From NCBI RefSeq assembly GCF_000485595.1, contig NW_014579646.1:3562-28749 (forward strand): a stretch of 25,188 nucleotides of DNA, in the 5' to 3' direction. Made by a program: the position numbers and the translations under genes. The notes under the pieces are model-generated. The model had not been told where the DNA came from. It saw only the letters and a list, made by a program, of their open reading frames with translations, and did no database searches. This stretch comes from Priapulus caudatus (Eukaryota; Priapulida; Priapulimorpha; Priapulimorphida; Priapulidae). Positions 1-9,000 of the stretch are shown one piece after another (within the stretch, counting starts at the first letter, position 1; every line of letters starts with the position of its first letter).

Positions 1-116
1 CGTTAATATCCTTAGTTTTGAACTTCAGACTGCGAACTACTTCATTTTGCCGTGGACTCCCTCTTTTTAAGGGCAGGGAGTCCGTTGGACTCCCTTGGTC
101 AAAAGCTAATTTCTAC
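1..116. mobile_element. Fragment of the same MITE family as 14877-15193
   Basis: It matches 15088-15190 with substitutions (GTTAATATCCTTAGTTTTGA, GGGAGTCCGTTGGACTCCC, TTTCTACCC). It is cut by the window's left edge and lies downstream of ARMC5 exon 6 in its intron. Confidence 0.7.
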
Positions 117-307
117 CCGTACGTCCGACATCCGACGTAATGCTTACAGTCGGCCATCAGTCATGCGATTCTACAAGCTGCATCTGACTATGTCAGATGA
201 GCTAAAAATCATGAACTAGTGATATCTGGTATCATCGTAATATTACTCGGTCACTAATTACCGGTATCATTAATTAACAGTAATTAGCACCTTGATTACA
301 CTCTCAC

Positions 308-414
308 CTGTATAGGTAGGGAATGGCGACGGCACATGCTGACTTGGTCTTCGCTCCTCCCGTCACTATCAGATGCTCTACCGTGCCTCTTCCATAGGCT
401 GACTCTGCTGTCAG
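308..414 (-). CDS. ARMC5: ARMC5 exon 6
   Basis: Acceptor TTTGCTGAGTAG (after a T/C-rich tract) and donor GTGAGA. It encodes LTAESAYGRGTVEHLIVTGG and then AKTKSACAVAIPYLY, matching human AESPFGVGALTHLLLSGS and DRVACALTLPFICRKP. It ends in phase 2, so at least one more exon lies left of the window. The acceptor could instead be at AGCAGAG four codons later. Confidence 0.85.
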
Positions 415-3400
415 CTACTCAGCAAAGAAAGAAGATACGACATGACAGCCGCGGAGATATTATGGAAAAGGACGCAACTGACTCATCACCTAAAACTGGA
501 ACTGTAATCACTATCCAATTAACTCTCTAATTAACTATAATATCGGTGACGCTAATTATAACGCTGACTATCAATAACGGCTATGTATAAGTCACGAGTG
601 TTTGTTCACATCGAACGGAATAGCAAAATAGAAAGTATAATGCAGCAATTTAACCATAAAAAGTGAACAGAACCACTTACAATTTCTGATTAAGCGTGCA
701 TAATTTTCTCACTTTTATTATTGACGGTGACGTAATCACTTTAAGACTAACATTTGTCAGCCCTACACAGGGGGGGGGGGACCTGATTGCCTGCGTCTGC
801 TGCGCGTGCGTGCGGACATACCTGAAGCTGATCCTTCAGGTTCTGGAACGCCTGTCTGACCTCGTCCCCACACTCCGCCATGGTCTGCCTCCACACCATC
901 GCTGGGAAGTGAGCGCGAACCAGGCCAGCGAAGCAGAGCGAGTGCCGGCACAGACGCAGGAGGCTGCGCTGCGCTCTCTGGTTGCCCGTGGCAACGACGT
1001 AGTTGAGGAGGGTGCGAAGGCAGCGCGGGGCGAGCAGGTGGCGTGCGAGCGAGTCGTCGTGTGTGAGACGCGACAGCAGGATCAGGATGTGACCGACAGC
1101 ACCGTGACGATCGCCATGACGACGTGCGGATGCTTCCCGCTGCCCCGCATCCGTCCGAGGCGGCCCCCCGCATCTCTCCTCGCTCCTTCGCACACCCGCG
1201 GCACCGCTCCCGGTCGCCGTGGCAACGCCGCCGACGGACGCCGAACCGTCCGCGGATCCGGTTGAGAGCTGCGACGTGCGGCGGCTGCGTGTTCGTCGTT
1301 TTGGCATCCTGCCAGGCGCGAGCGAGCCGGGCTCCGCCGCCTGATCAACGCTGGCGGTGATGGGTAGTCCTTCCTGCCTCCCCCCATGCAGGCCACTCAC
1401 ACCTGCACCGCTGCTAATGTTCCCCTCGCTATGCTCTCCCACCGAGGTCCCTGCACTCTTACTCTGCTGCTTACGAGATGCCGGGCTCAGCTGTCCGTCA
1501 TTGCGTCTCGTGTCATCCGGCTCGACTGCGGTGAGCAGCAGAGAAGCGACCGCGGGCAGGGCAAGACAGTCCGCGTCCATTTTACGTCGCTTCGACAGCG
1601 GCGGCAGCGATTCAGTTTCGTCGTTGTCGCCCCCGTCACTGTCTTCCGCCGTGGCTCGCCGGTTACCACGGTAACCTTCCTCTCTCGATGTCGTCCCTAC
1701 AGCCTCGGACATCTCCGAGGAACGGGAGGTCTCCCCCGCTGCCGCCACACGATCCCCGGCATCCTCCTCCTCCTCCTCCTCCTCCTCCTCGTCCTCCTCC
1801 ATGTGGGCGACATGAACTGGTGACCACTGTGGGGCGCCAGCGTAGCAGGGCGACGCCTCCCCCTCGCCCATGCAGCGGGAACTCCCGCCTGCGGCGGGGG
1901 AGAGAGGCGGAGAGTATCGCGGCGGCGACCACAGCAACGACGACGACGACGACATCGGGGACGCCGCGTCGCTGCGAGCGGGCGAATACTGCGGCGAGGC
2001 GCCCTCTATAATCGCCGCCGCAGACGCGGCAGGACTGTAGGGCCGCCGCCACGCGTCGGGCGACGCTGCGGGGGACAGCGGGCCGCACAGCGACCCGGGG
2101 CTGCGAGCGCTCTGCGGGGACCAGGCAGGGGAGAACCTGATCGCGTAGCCGGGCGGCTCCGGGGAGCGATCCGGAGAACACCAGCTGCTGGTTCCCGGGC
2201 TCCAGGCCATCCCCATCGGGTCCCTCGGCGGACTCCAGGCCATCCCTGCCAGGTCCCGCGACGGACTCCACGGGTTTCTACCCGGTTCTCTCGCAAACTC
2301 TGACACCGCTGTGACGTCGATCGGTCGGAAGCTCTGCTGGTACGTCGGGCTGTCGATGCGAAACTGGTGAGCCTGCTTGGCTTCTCCTTTCCTCTCTTCT
2401 CCTCTCTGCTCTTCTCTTGTCATCTCTTCTCTTGTCATCTCTTCTCCTCTCTGTTCTTCTCCTTCCCTCACTTCTCCTGTCCTCTCTTCTCTTGTCCTCT
2501 CTTCTCCTCTCTGTTCTTCTCTTCCCTCTCTCTCCTGTCCTCTCTTCTCCTGTCCTCTCTTCTCTTGTCCTCTCGTCTCCTGTCCTCTCTTCTCTTGTCC
2601 TCTCTTCTCCTCTCTGTTCTTCTCCTTCCCTCTCTTCTCCTTCCCTCTCGTCTCCTTCCCTCATTTCTCCTTCCCTCACTTCTCCTGTCCTCTCTTCTCT
2701 TGTCCTCTTTTCTCCTCCCCTCTCTTCTCCTTTCCGCTCTTCTCCTCCCCGCTCTCTCTCTTCTCCTCTCCTCTCTCTTGTATCTGAACGATCTTTCTTC
2801 GTTGAATGCTCATCCTCGTCGGGCGACGATGATACCACGACATCCCCGTCCTCATCCTCATCATCAGTATCTGCCAGCTTCTCATCCTCCGCGTGCAGGA
2901 TGGCTTCATCCCCAGCCTCAGCACCGCACGCGTCTCCGCCCGTGTCGTCCACACGCGTTCGCTTCTCTTCGATCCTCGCCATCGCATCGACACTCCGCTC
3001 CTTGGCACCGTCGTCGTCACACAAGGGGGCGCTACCATCCCGCGCGCCGTCGTCGTCACACAAGGGGGCGCTGCTATCTTGCGTGTCGTCGTCACCAGGG
3101 AAGACGAGAGAGCGCAGTATGTTGGTGAGCGTTGGCACGAGGCCAGCATCCAACAGCAGCCCGAGGCTCGCCTCGTCATAGAGGAACGACAGCAGCGCGT
3201 TAATTACGCGGGCGTGCGTGCCGTCGTCACGGCAACGCAGCAGCGAGAGTAGCATCGGCAGCGCCCCGCACTCGCGCACACGCACGCGGTTCACCGACTC
3301 CCTGCAGCACAGACAGAGGGCGCTGACAAACGCAGGCGAGCGGGATTTCTCAACCTCCTTCAGGAAGAACTGGATCGCTCCGACTCGCCCGAGATCGGGT

Positions 3401-6029
3401 CGGATGCTCACTTCTTGGACGAGTTCGAGCAGCACTCCCACCGCCTGGTGGCGGAATTGTTGCTTCTCGCGGCTGCACAGATCGAGGAGAGTCGCCAGCG
3501 CCCCCGACTGGACGACTTCGTAAGCTGCGTTGGCCGAGCATTTCTCGGTGAGATGGGCGAGGGTTCGTAGGCTGGCGTGAACCACCTCCTCCTTACACGA
3601 ACCCAGCAAGGTCATGACTGCTCTCACAGCGCCGTCTCTTGTCACCTGCCATAACGAAACGATATATTTGAGATGTGAATCGTACAGCATTAGTTCGGAC
3701 TTTTAATTAGTGTGGGAATACATGCATGAGTGTTGCATTCTGTGTGAGAATTTGCAGACTGAAATATTATTTTTTTTTTTTTGCCTTACTTTTACTGAGA
3801 AATCGGTTAATAAATATTCGGAGAAGGTAACAGCAAGAATTGTCTGTCAGGATAGATAACACAGGGCCCGTTTCAAAACACACGCTGGTTTATTTGGTCA
3901 TCAGCCAGCAACCTAACGTCATGTATGTACAATGATGTATATATAACAGCAGCATAGTACAGTGGGGAGGGAGCTGGGTGAGCTTACGTTGGCTTTATGT
4001 TGTGTGGTGTCGGCCAGCAACCTCAGCGTTCTAATGACGGTCAGCTGGAGACGGAAGTCCGCTGTGTCCTGCAGTTTCTTCACAATGACAGGAACCGCCT
4101 ACAGATCGTCAGGTAATAAATCAGCAACAAAGATCAAACTAAAGAGATTACGAGATTCTGGTTATAATACATACCTTTAAAATACATTACAGCGAATTAA
4201 CTCTACAAGAATAAAGGTTTAGAGGCTAAATTGGTCTAATTTAGACCAATTAGAATCGAATGTTAGTTAATATCATGTGGCAATACAAATGGCCTCACTC
4301 TCTTTGTGAATTTGTCAGCATTGTCCCGCGTCCAATGCATCGGAGACAAATGGTTATTCCTATCTATGCTGATAAATTCACAAAGAGAGTGAGGCCATTT
4401 GTATTGTCCTGCGCACCATCTAACGAGCAATTAAATAAACCTGCTCTACATGTATGGTCACCTCTATCTCATGGATCATCTGGGCACTTTTGTTATCCTG
4501 GGCAAGGTTCGCCAACGTCCTGCATGCTCTGTTAGCAATAGAGTCTTTCTTGGTGGCGGTCAGCACATCAACTGCAGTGGCAAACAGCTGATTGTAACAT
4601 TACAGATATGAATATATTGGGGGGGGGGGGTTATTGTGTGGCACTGAAAAGTGATGTGTAATAGTGATACTGCACAATATAAGATTGCTTACCTTCCCTA
4701 AAATTGCCATTTATTATATTACGCTATTTTTATTATTTTTATTATAATTTTCCCTACCAGGTTACCTGTAATACTAACTATATATACAGCTATTGTGGTG
4801 GCTTAACTCACCAATTAGGTCAACTCCATTTCTTCTTCGCACCTAGTGAAACATAAACAATTCATAATGAACTACACTGATAGAGTAGAGTGACAAGAAT
4901 ACTCGTGGGCGATTCATCACAGGTGCTCAGCATGGCAGACTGGTGTAAACTGGGTCTAGGCATGCAGCGCCATCTATGCACGATACATCAAACCATTTAG
5001 CAGACGTCAGCGTAGCACGCACATACAGAGCAGATGTAGGTTTGATCAGTGTGTTAGCCAGAGACACGCCTACCCGTCTTTTGGACAGCCTATTCTTGGA
5101 TGACACGGATGAAATATGATAGAGACGGCATGAGGGCGGCCCAATTTTATATATTATACACCTTGTATATATAACTGACAACAGTGCTTCTAAGAATATA
5201 AAATCATATCAGATTCATGTCTTTTTGGCATTTCAGACTAAATTTCCTCCATTTTAAGGTAAGGCCCTCCCCCTAGGGCGCTCCGCGCCCGCAGCATCCT
5301 CGCTTCGCTCAGATGGTGAGACTCCCTGATTTTTTTCCTGGCTAACAACACCCTGTCCCTGGGTGTGATTCACCAAGCTGCTAGTCTGACAACCACTATA
5401 ATCACACTATGTCTAAAGCTGGGTTTACACTAACAACTTTTAGTTGAACAATTGACGAATTGATCAACTTTTCAAATATTCTACCAAAAGTCAGCAGTGC
5501 AATTTGCTAACGATTAACGTAGTATTATTACTATTAGTAACAATAACAATTAACAATAACAGCGCCTGTAACTTGTATGCGCTCAACCAGTTGATGTCAA
5601 CAGTCAGTTGGTGCAATGCATATTTACTTTAGCAATATGCTTGTATTACAACAACACAATAACACCATAGCCAAACATAAAATCTACCCAAATTATCCTA
5701 ACACGTGTAATTTGACACGATCGTTCATTTATATAGCAAAATTCCAGTAATCCTAGTATAATTAATTATACCTCTATTCTACTCTCCTCCTCAAGGCAGC
5801 AATTACCCAAAATGCTTAGCGCAACCTCGAGTAGTTTGTTCGATGGTTGAAGCAAAACAGGCAAAAGTAGCTTTAGCCCGCCACGGGATCTGAACTTCTG
5901 AAACCCGCAGCTATCATTAGCATACTTATTTCTTATTTTCACTAATTCTTTGTATCTTACTGCATCCGACTCGCTTTGTAAATCTATAAACGGTGACAAA
6001 CGAGCTGGCTGTACACGGGAGCCTTCCAT
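308..6029 (-). CDS. ARMC5: ARMC5 (armadillo repeat-containing protein 5), 3' part beyond the left edge
   Basis: Six minus-strand exons were assembled: 6029-5772, 4842-4812, 4571-4462, 4098-3988, 3645-822 and 414-308. Phases agree throughout except for one 2-nt break inside a repeat of exon 5. The product starts MEGSRVQPARLSPFIDLQSE. Armadillo repeats span about residues 45-350, an acidic and Arg/Glu-rich linker follows, then a Ser/Pro-rich segment with WSP/YSP motifs, a Glu tract, and a second helical region at the end of exon 5 and in exon 6. Blocks such as RFRARGGL-, [15 protein letters not shown] and ESPFGVGALTHLLL-like segments match vertebrate ARMC5. In vertebrates ARMC5 carries a C-terminal BTB domain and works with CUL3. 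That domain is not in the window and should lie to the left. About 1150 residues are seen, so this protein is longer than human ARMC5, mainly because of the low-complexity middle. Confidence 0.92.
415..821 (-). other. ARMC5 intron 5
   Basis: AT-rich 407-base intron with a G10 run at 771-780 (C10 on the coding strand). Nothing else recognised. Confidence 0.75.
822..3645 (-). CDS. ARMC5: ARMC5 exon 5, very long, with low-complexity middle and an apparent 2-nt frame break
   Basis: Acceptor TTATGGCAG at 3646 and donor GTATGT at 821. From 3645 it encodes armadillo repeats (RDGAVRAVMTLLGS, ALPMLLSLLRC, NALLSFLYDEASLG), then an acidic linker with a duplicated APLCDDDG motif. A long Glu/Arg repeat follows (about 2775-2385), then a Ser/Pro-rich segment (2275-1825), a Glu tract near 1800-1760, the NLS-like LSKRRKMD, and a helical region (ILILLSRLTHDDSLARHLL to AFQNLKDQLQ). 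The first part reads in one frame and the last part in another. The change falls inside the Glu/Arg repeat at about 2520-2532, where one repeat copy is 2 nt shorter than its neighbours. With that difference allowed for, the exon is one frame of 942 codons. The alternative is a small intron inside the repeat, but the purine-rich sequence offers no good acceptor. Confidence 0.85.
2385..2775 (-). repeat. Glu/Arg-coding purine repeat (GAAGAGAGGACAGGA type) within ARMC5 exon 5
   Basis: On the plus strand it reads as a TCTCTTCTCCTGTCC-like repeat of about 15 nt with shorter variants. On the ARMC5 strand it codes EERTG/EERTR/EEREG units. The 15-nt unit keeps frame, which supports translation. One copy at about 2520-2532 lacks 2 nt compared with the copies near 2460 and 2623. 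Confidence 0.85.
3988..4098 (-). CDS. ARMC5: ARMC5 exon 4
   Basis: Acceptor ATCTGTAG and donor GTAAGC. It encodes AVPVIVKKLQDTADFRLQL, then TVIRTLRLLADTTQHKAN, one armadillo repeat. It matches human AVPLLVESL and VRALRNLADSPQHR. 37 codons, phase 0 at both ends. Confidence 0.92.
4281..4406. repeat. 40-bp near-perfect foldback in ARMC5 intron 3
   Basis: The arms 4281-4320 and 4367-4406 are complementary over 40 bp with one mismatch (arm starts CAATACAAATGGCCTCACTC), around a 46-base loop. No flanking duplication is obvious. It would form a long hairpin in either transcript strand. Confidence 0.9.
4462..4571 (-). CDS. ARMC5: ARMC5 exon 3
   Basis: Acceptor GCCACTGCAG and donor GTGACC. It encodes VDVLTATKKDSIANRACRTL and then ANLAQDNKSAQMIHEIE, an armadillo repeat matching human [20 protein letters not shown]. 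It ends in phase 0. The donor is GTGACC, which is weaker than the others. Confidence 0.9.
4812..4842 (-). CDS. ARMC5: ARMC5 exon 2, 31-nt microexon
   Basis: Minus-strand acceptor CACTAG and donor GTGAGT enclose 31 nt encoding VRRRNGVDLI, matching the human stretch VRRLGGILPLV. Phase 0 to phase 1. It is too short for ordinary ORF detection, but both phases fit its neighbours. Confidence 0.88.
4843..5771 (-). other. ARMC5 intron 1
   Basis: 929 bases. A short GC-rich block at 5258-5330 (CCCTCCCCCTAGGGCGCTCC and following) looks like a dispersed-repeat fragment. No coding signal or RNA gene seen. Confidence 0.75.
5772..6029 (-). CDS. ARMC5: ARMC5 exon 1
   Basis: ATG at 6029-6027, 86 codons, then donor GTATAA (phase 0). 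It contains YKELVKIRNKYANDSCGFQ and FRSRGGLKLLLPVLLQP, the first armadillo-like helices, and ends LGNCCLEEESRIE. This matches the human segment around LSILADCCTEGACRTEV. Confidence 0.92.
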
Positions 6030-6075
6030 TTTGTGACGTCATAACATCCTGGTATTTCTTTGCATTATCGAAGAA
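6030..6075. promoter_or_regulatory. Shared bidirectional promoter/5' UTR of ARMC5 and the FET gene
   Basis: Only 46 bases separate the two start codons. At 6034-6041 there is a perfect CREB/ATF palindrome TGACGTCA. No TATA box is seen. With so little space the two transcripts must start inside this interval with very short leaders, or overlap into the neighbouring gene. Confidence 0.75.
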
Positions 6076-6088
6076 ATGGCGGATCAAC
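6076..6088 (+). CDS. FUS: FET gene exon 1 (start codon, MADQ)
   Basis: The ATG at 6076 opens MADQ and is followed after 13 nt by the donor GTGAGT (phase 1). A short first coding exon is usual in FET genes. The bases around the ATG (AAATGGCGG) partly resemble a YY1 site. I chose this start because it is the first ATG that splices in frame to exon 2 and lies directly upstream of it. Confidence 0.85.
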
Positions 6089-9000
6089 GTGAGTTTTTGT
6101 GTTTCGAAATTTATTGCCGTTTATTGTGTTATGTAACTTTATTTAGTTATGTTTGATGCAGAAAATGAGTTGTTTAACCATTAAGGATAGTACATAAATA
6201 GACATTTTTGAAGTAATTATCGTTTTTAAGGAAATATTAGGAAAACATGGTACAGAAAATTGGGGGTCGACCAATCAAACATGGCTGCGGGTCCCCGGTA
6301 CCACTGCCACTGCCGGTGTATGGTTATTGTTATGTATGCGATATGAAATGTGTTTTGGTTTACTTGTGAAGCGCAGTGTGTCGTTATGATAATTTAAACA
6401 ACTGCAGTTATTTTCAGCCTCTTGCACGGTGTCGTGAAATCGTACTATGATATAGCCTCAACTCCCTGGTCGGCTCTTTGTCTCGCCAATGCCATCTGCC
6501 TCCTGTGCGTGAAATCATCTGTCCTTCTGTGTCTGTGATTGTACCGGTTTCTCATTATTAATAGAAGCAGTGATAATTTTGTAATGAAACTTTCAGAGTA
6601 CAGTTACGCAGGAGCAGCAGGTGCCCCAGTCGCCAGGTAAGTTAGTCATCATCGGATGTGAAATCAATAATGATCATGACCAAATATTATAACCTGTTGT
6701 AAATGTGTGCATATTGTGTAGAGAATTGATAAGGATGAGTACAGGATTGCACTGGTTTGGGTAGTAATAGAAAAAGTACAGTGGGAAAAATTCCTGCTTT
6801 TTGACCAACTATCTAATAATACTATGCTTGATAACGTGGCGAGCATATTTCTCGACATATTGACGAAATTTTACATGACTTATTCATAAGTGACTTGACA
6901 TCACCATTTACACATGCACAGCTCCTGAAGCAGTGTGCTCATTGGCTTGCAGTTGCATTCCTACTAAAGCCTTTATGCATAGAGATGAGCATGAAGTCAT
7001 AACGTCTCGTTGGGTCTTTTTTTAATAGTTATGGCGCTTACAGTGCAGCAGGCTACGATACGTCCCAGCAGTACGGACAACCCCCTCCTGTAGCAAGTTA
7101 CAGCCAGCCCCCGGTATGAATTCAAAACATTAGAAACGTCAGTTGAGCCGAGTAATCTTAAGCGAATTCAGATCACGTTGGCTGTGTGTGCGTGAGTGCG
7201 TGCGTGAGTGCGTGCGTGCGTGCGTGCGTGCGAGCGTGCGTGCGTGCGTGCGAGCGTGCGTGCGAGCGTGCGTGCGAGCGTGCGTGCGAGCGAGCGCGGG
7301 CGTGCGTGCGTGCGTGCGAGCGAGCGTGCGTGCGTGCGAGCGAGCGTGTGCGGGCGGGCGCGACACACGTTGTTGCAATGACTATTCTATTTAAATTCCA
7401 TGTTGGATAAATACAAGATAAATAATTGCGATTACATGAGGAATTCACGTAAGGTGAATTGTTTATTTAATAATTTATGTGAGGTTATTGATGACGTGTG
7501 CCGTCGTTTTTCTGCAGCCTGCGGCGACGGGAGCTTACGCACCATACGGAGGTTATGCGCAGACAGAGTACGCGCAAGCGCCGCCCCCTGCCGGAGGTAC
7601 GGCGTCGTACGGCCACAAGCAGTCGCCTGGCTACGCTGCTACCAATCCTGTTTATTCCTCTGCACAGCCGACCCCGCCCGCCACTGGTACAGCACTCCTT
7701 CCTTTACGTCACGGTTACCTCCGCAAGTTTCGCCAGCAAAGCGATGCTCTTGTGTCACTAAGTGACAAATGCAGGTCGTTTGCACTTCCTTTGTTGTGTG
7801 TGTGTGTGCGTGCGTGCGTGCTACTAGTAGCATTGTCTTTCTTTCTCCTCTTCACTCTTCTTTTGTTAGCAAGGTCCTGATCATGTTTGTGGTTGTATCT
7901 CTTGATTGTTCTCTAAAGAAAGAGTTGTGCAGCTGCTCTCTTAAATTCTATGGTGCTGACTTCAAAATATTGGAGGTTATCATGTATCATCTGCATACAT
8001 ATATAAACATGATGCGGCTTGAATAGAGAGCCAGATCTCATTGGTGTACGTGCATGTGTTTGTTTTACTGAAGTCGATTTCAAACTTCCTGTTTCCGTGT
8101 CCATTTCAATTAGTGTAGCCATTCCTATTTCTCTATCGCCATAGTCTGCGTGAAGAATTGTTGCCACAATGCCACTCCTGCTATGGGAGTGGCCATTTTA
8201 CAGGAAGTTGATATATATACTTCCAGTGAACGTAGTACGCACTCTCATTGGTCCAGGAGTGGCGACTCGACCAATGATTGTGGTATTATAATTATTCTCA
8301 TAGCCTTTATCATAGACTAGGAATATTCTTAGTCTATGCTTGTGTTTGTTGTTACACTACAATGATTACGCATATGAGTGTATTTTATTTGTTAATCGAC
8401 AAAGAGCTGCCCTTAAATTATGTAGGAAATATTGTGTGTAATTGGCTCGTTATCCAAGATTCCTACTTGTCAATATTCAAATTCCTATTGCACAATTTTA
8501 GGTGAATGTTGTCAGCTCTGCTGTATGTGTCGTGTGTAGTATTGATCGTGTGAACTGTGAAGTGATTTGCTGTGGTGTCACATGAGTCGTTTATGCTCCA
8601 GTCTATCGCTACCTAACACAGTGGGTCTGTGCTTGCAGGCACAGCTGTACCACAGCAGTATCCACAGCAAGGTGCCTACAGCAGCTACGGTCCCCCGCCT
8701 ACTCAGCAGACGGTAGTGCCGCCCCCTCCCGCGTCGTATGGGGGTGCACTGCCCCCGGCGTCATACGGCCAGCCACCGCCAGCGGCGCCCCCTGCCGCCT
8801 ATCAACCAGCAACGTATGGAACAGGTCAGTGGTGGCGTGGCATTGTAATATGTGAAGTAAAGGCGTGCGCACAAAGCTACCGCATATATGTAGGACATGC
8901 CAGTGAAACTGACTTAGCCAGCCGTTGTACATGCTTGCATCTTGTTGTTGCAAGTGAGTGGTGCGAGCAAGAATGGGCTCTGAAGGCTTGTGTGTGCGTG

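Larger units (their letters stand above)
6089..7028 (+). other. FET introns 1 and 2 (around exon 2)
   Basis: Intron 1 is 6089-6596 and intron 2 is 6637-7028. Apart from the CCAAT/YY1-like motifs near 6280 nothing is recognised. Confidence 0.7.

Noticed and set aside
696-2011. Plus-strand frames opposite the ARMC5 exon, and other minus-strand frames there
   Set aside because: High GC content keeps several frames open; only the chosen frame matches ARMC5.
2367-3181. Long plus-strand Leu/Ser-rich frames
   Set aside because: They are the complement of the ARMC5 Glu/Arg-coding repeat; the minus strand has the recognisable protein.
7139-7448. Overlapping open frames of Ala-Arg-Thr-His or Val-Arg-Ala-Cys repeats on both strands
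   Set aside because: Produced by the TGCG microsatellite, which lacks stop codons in all frames; it lies in an intron.
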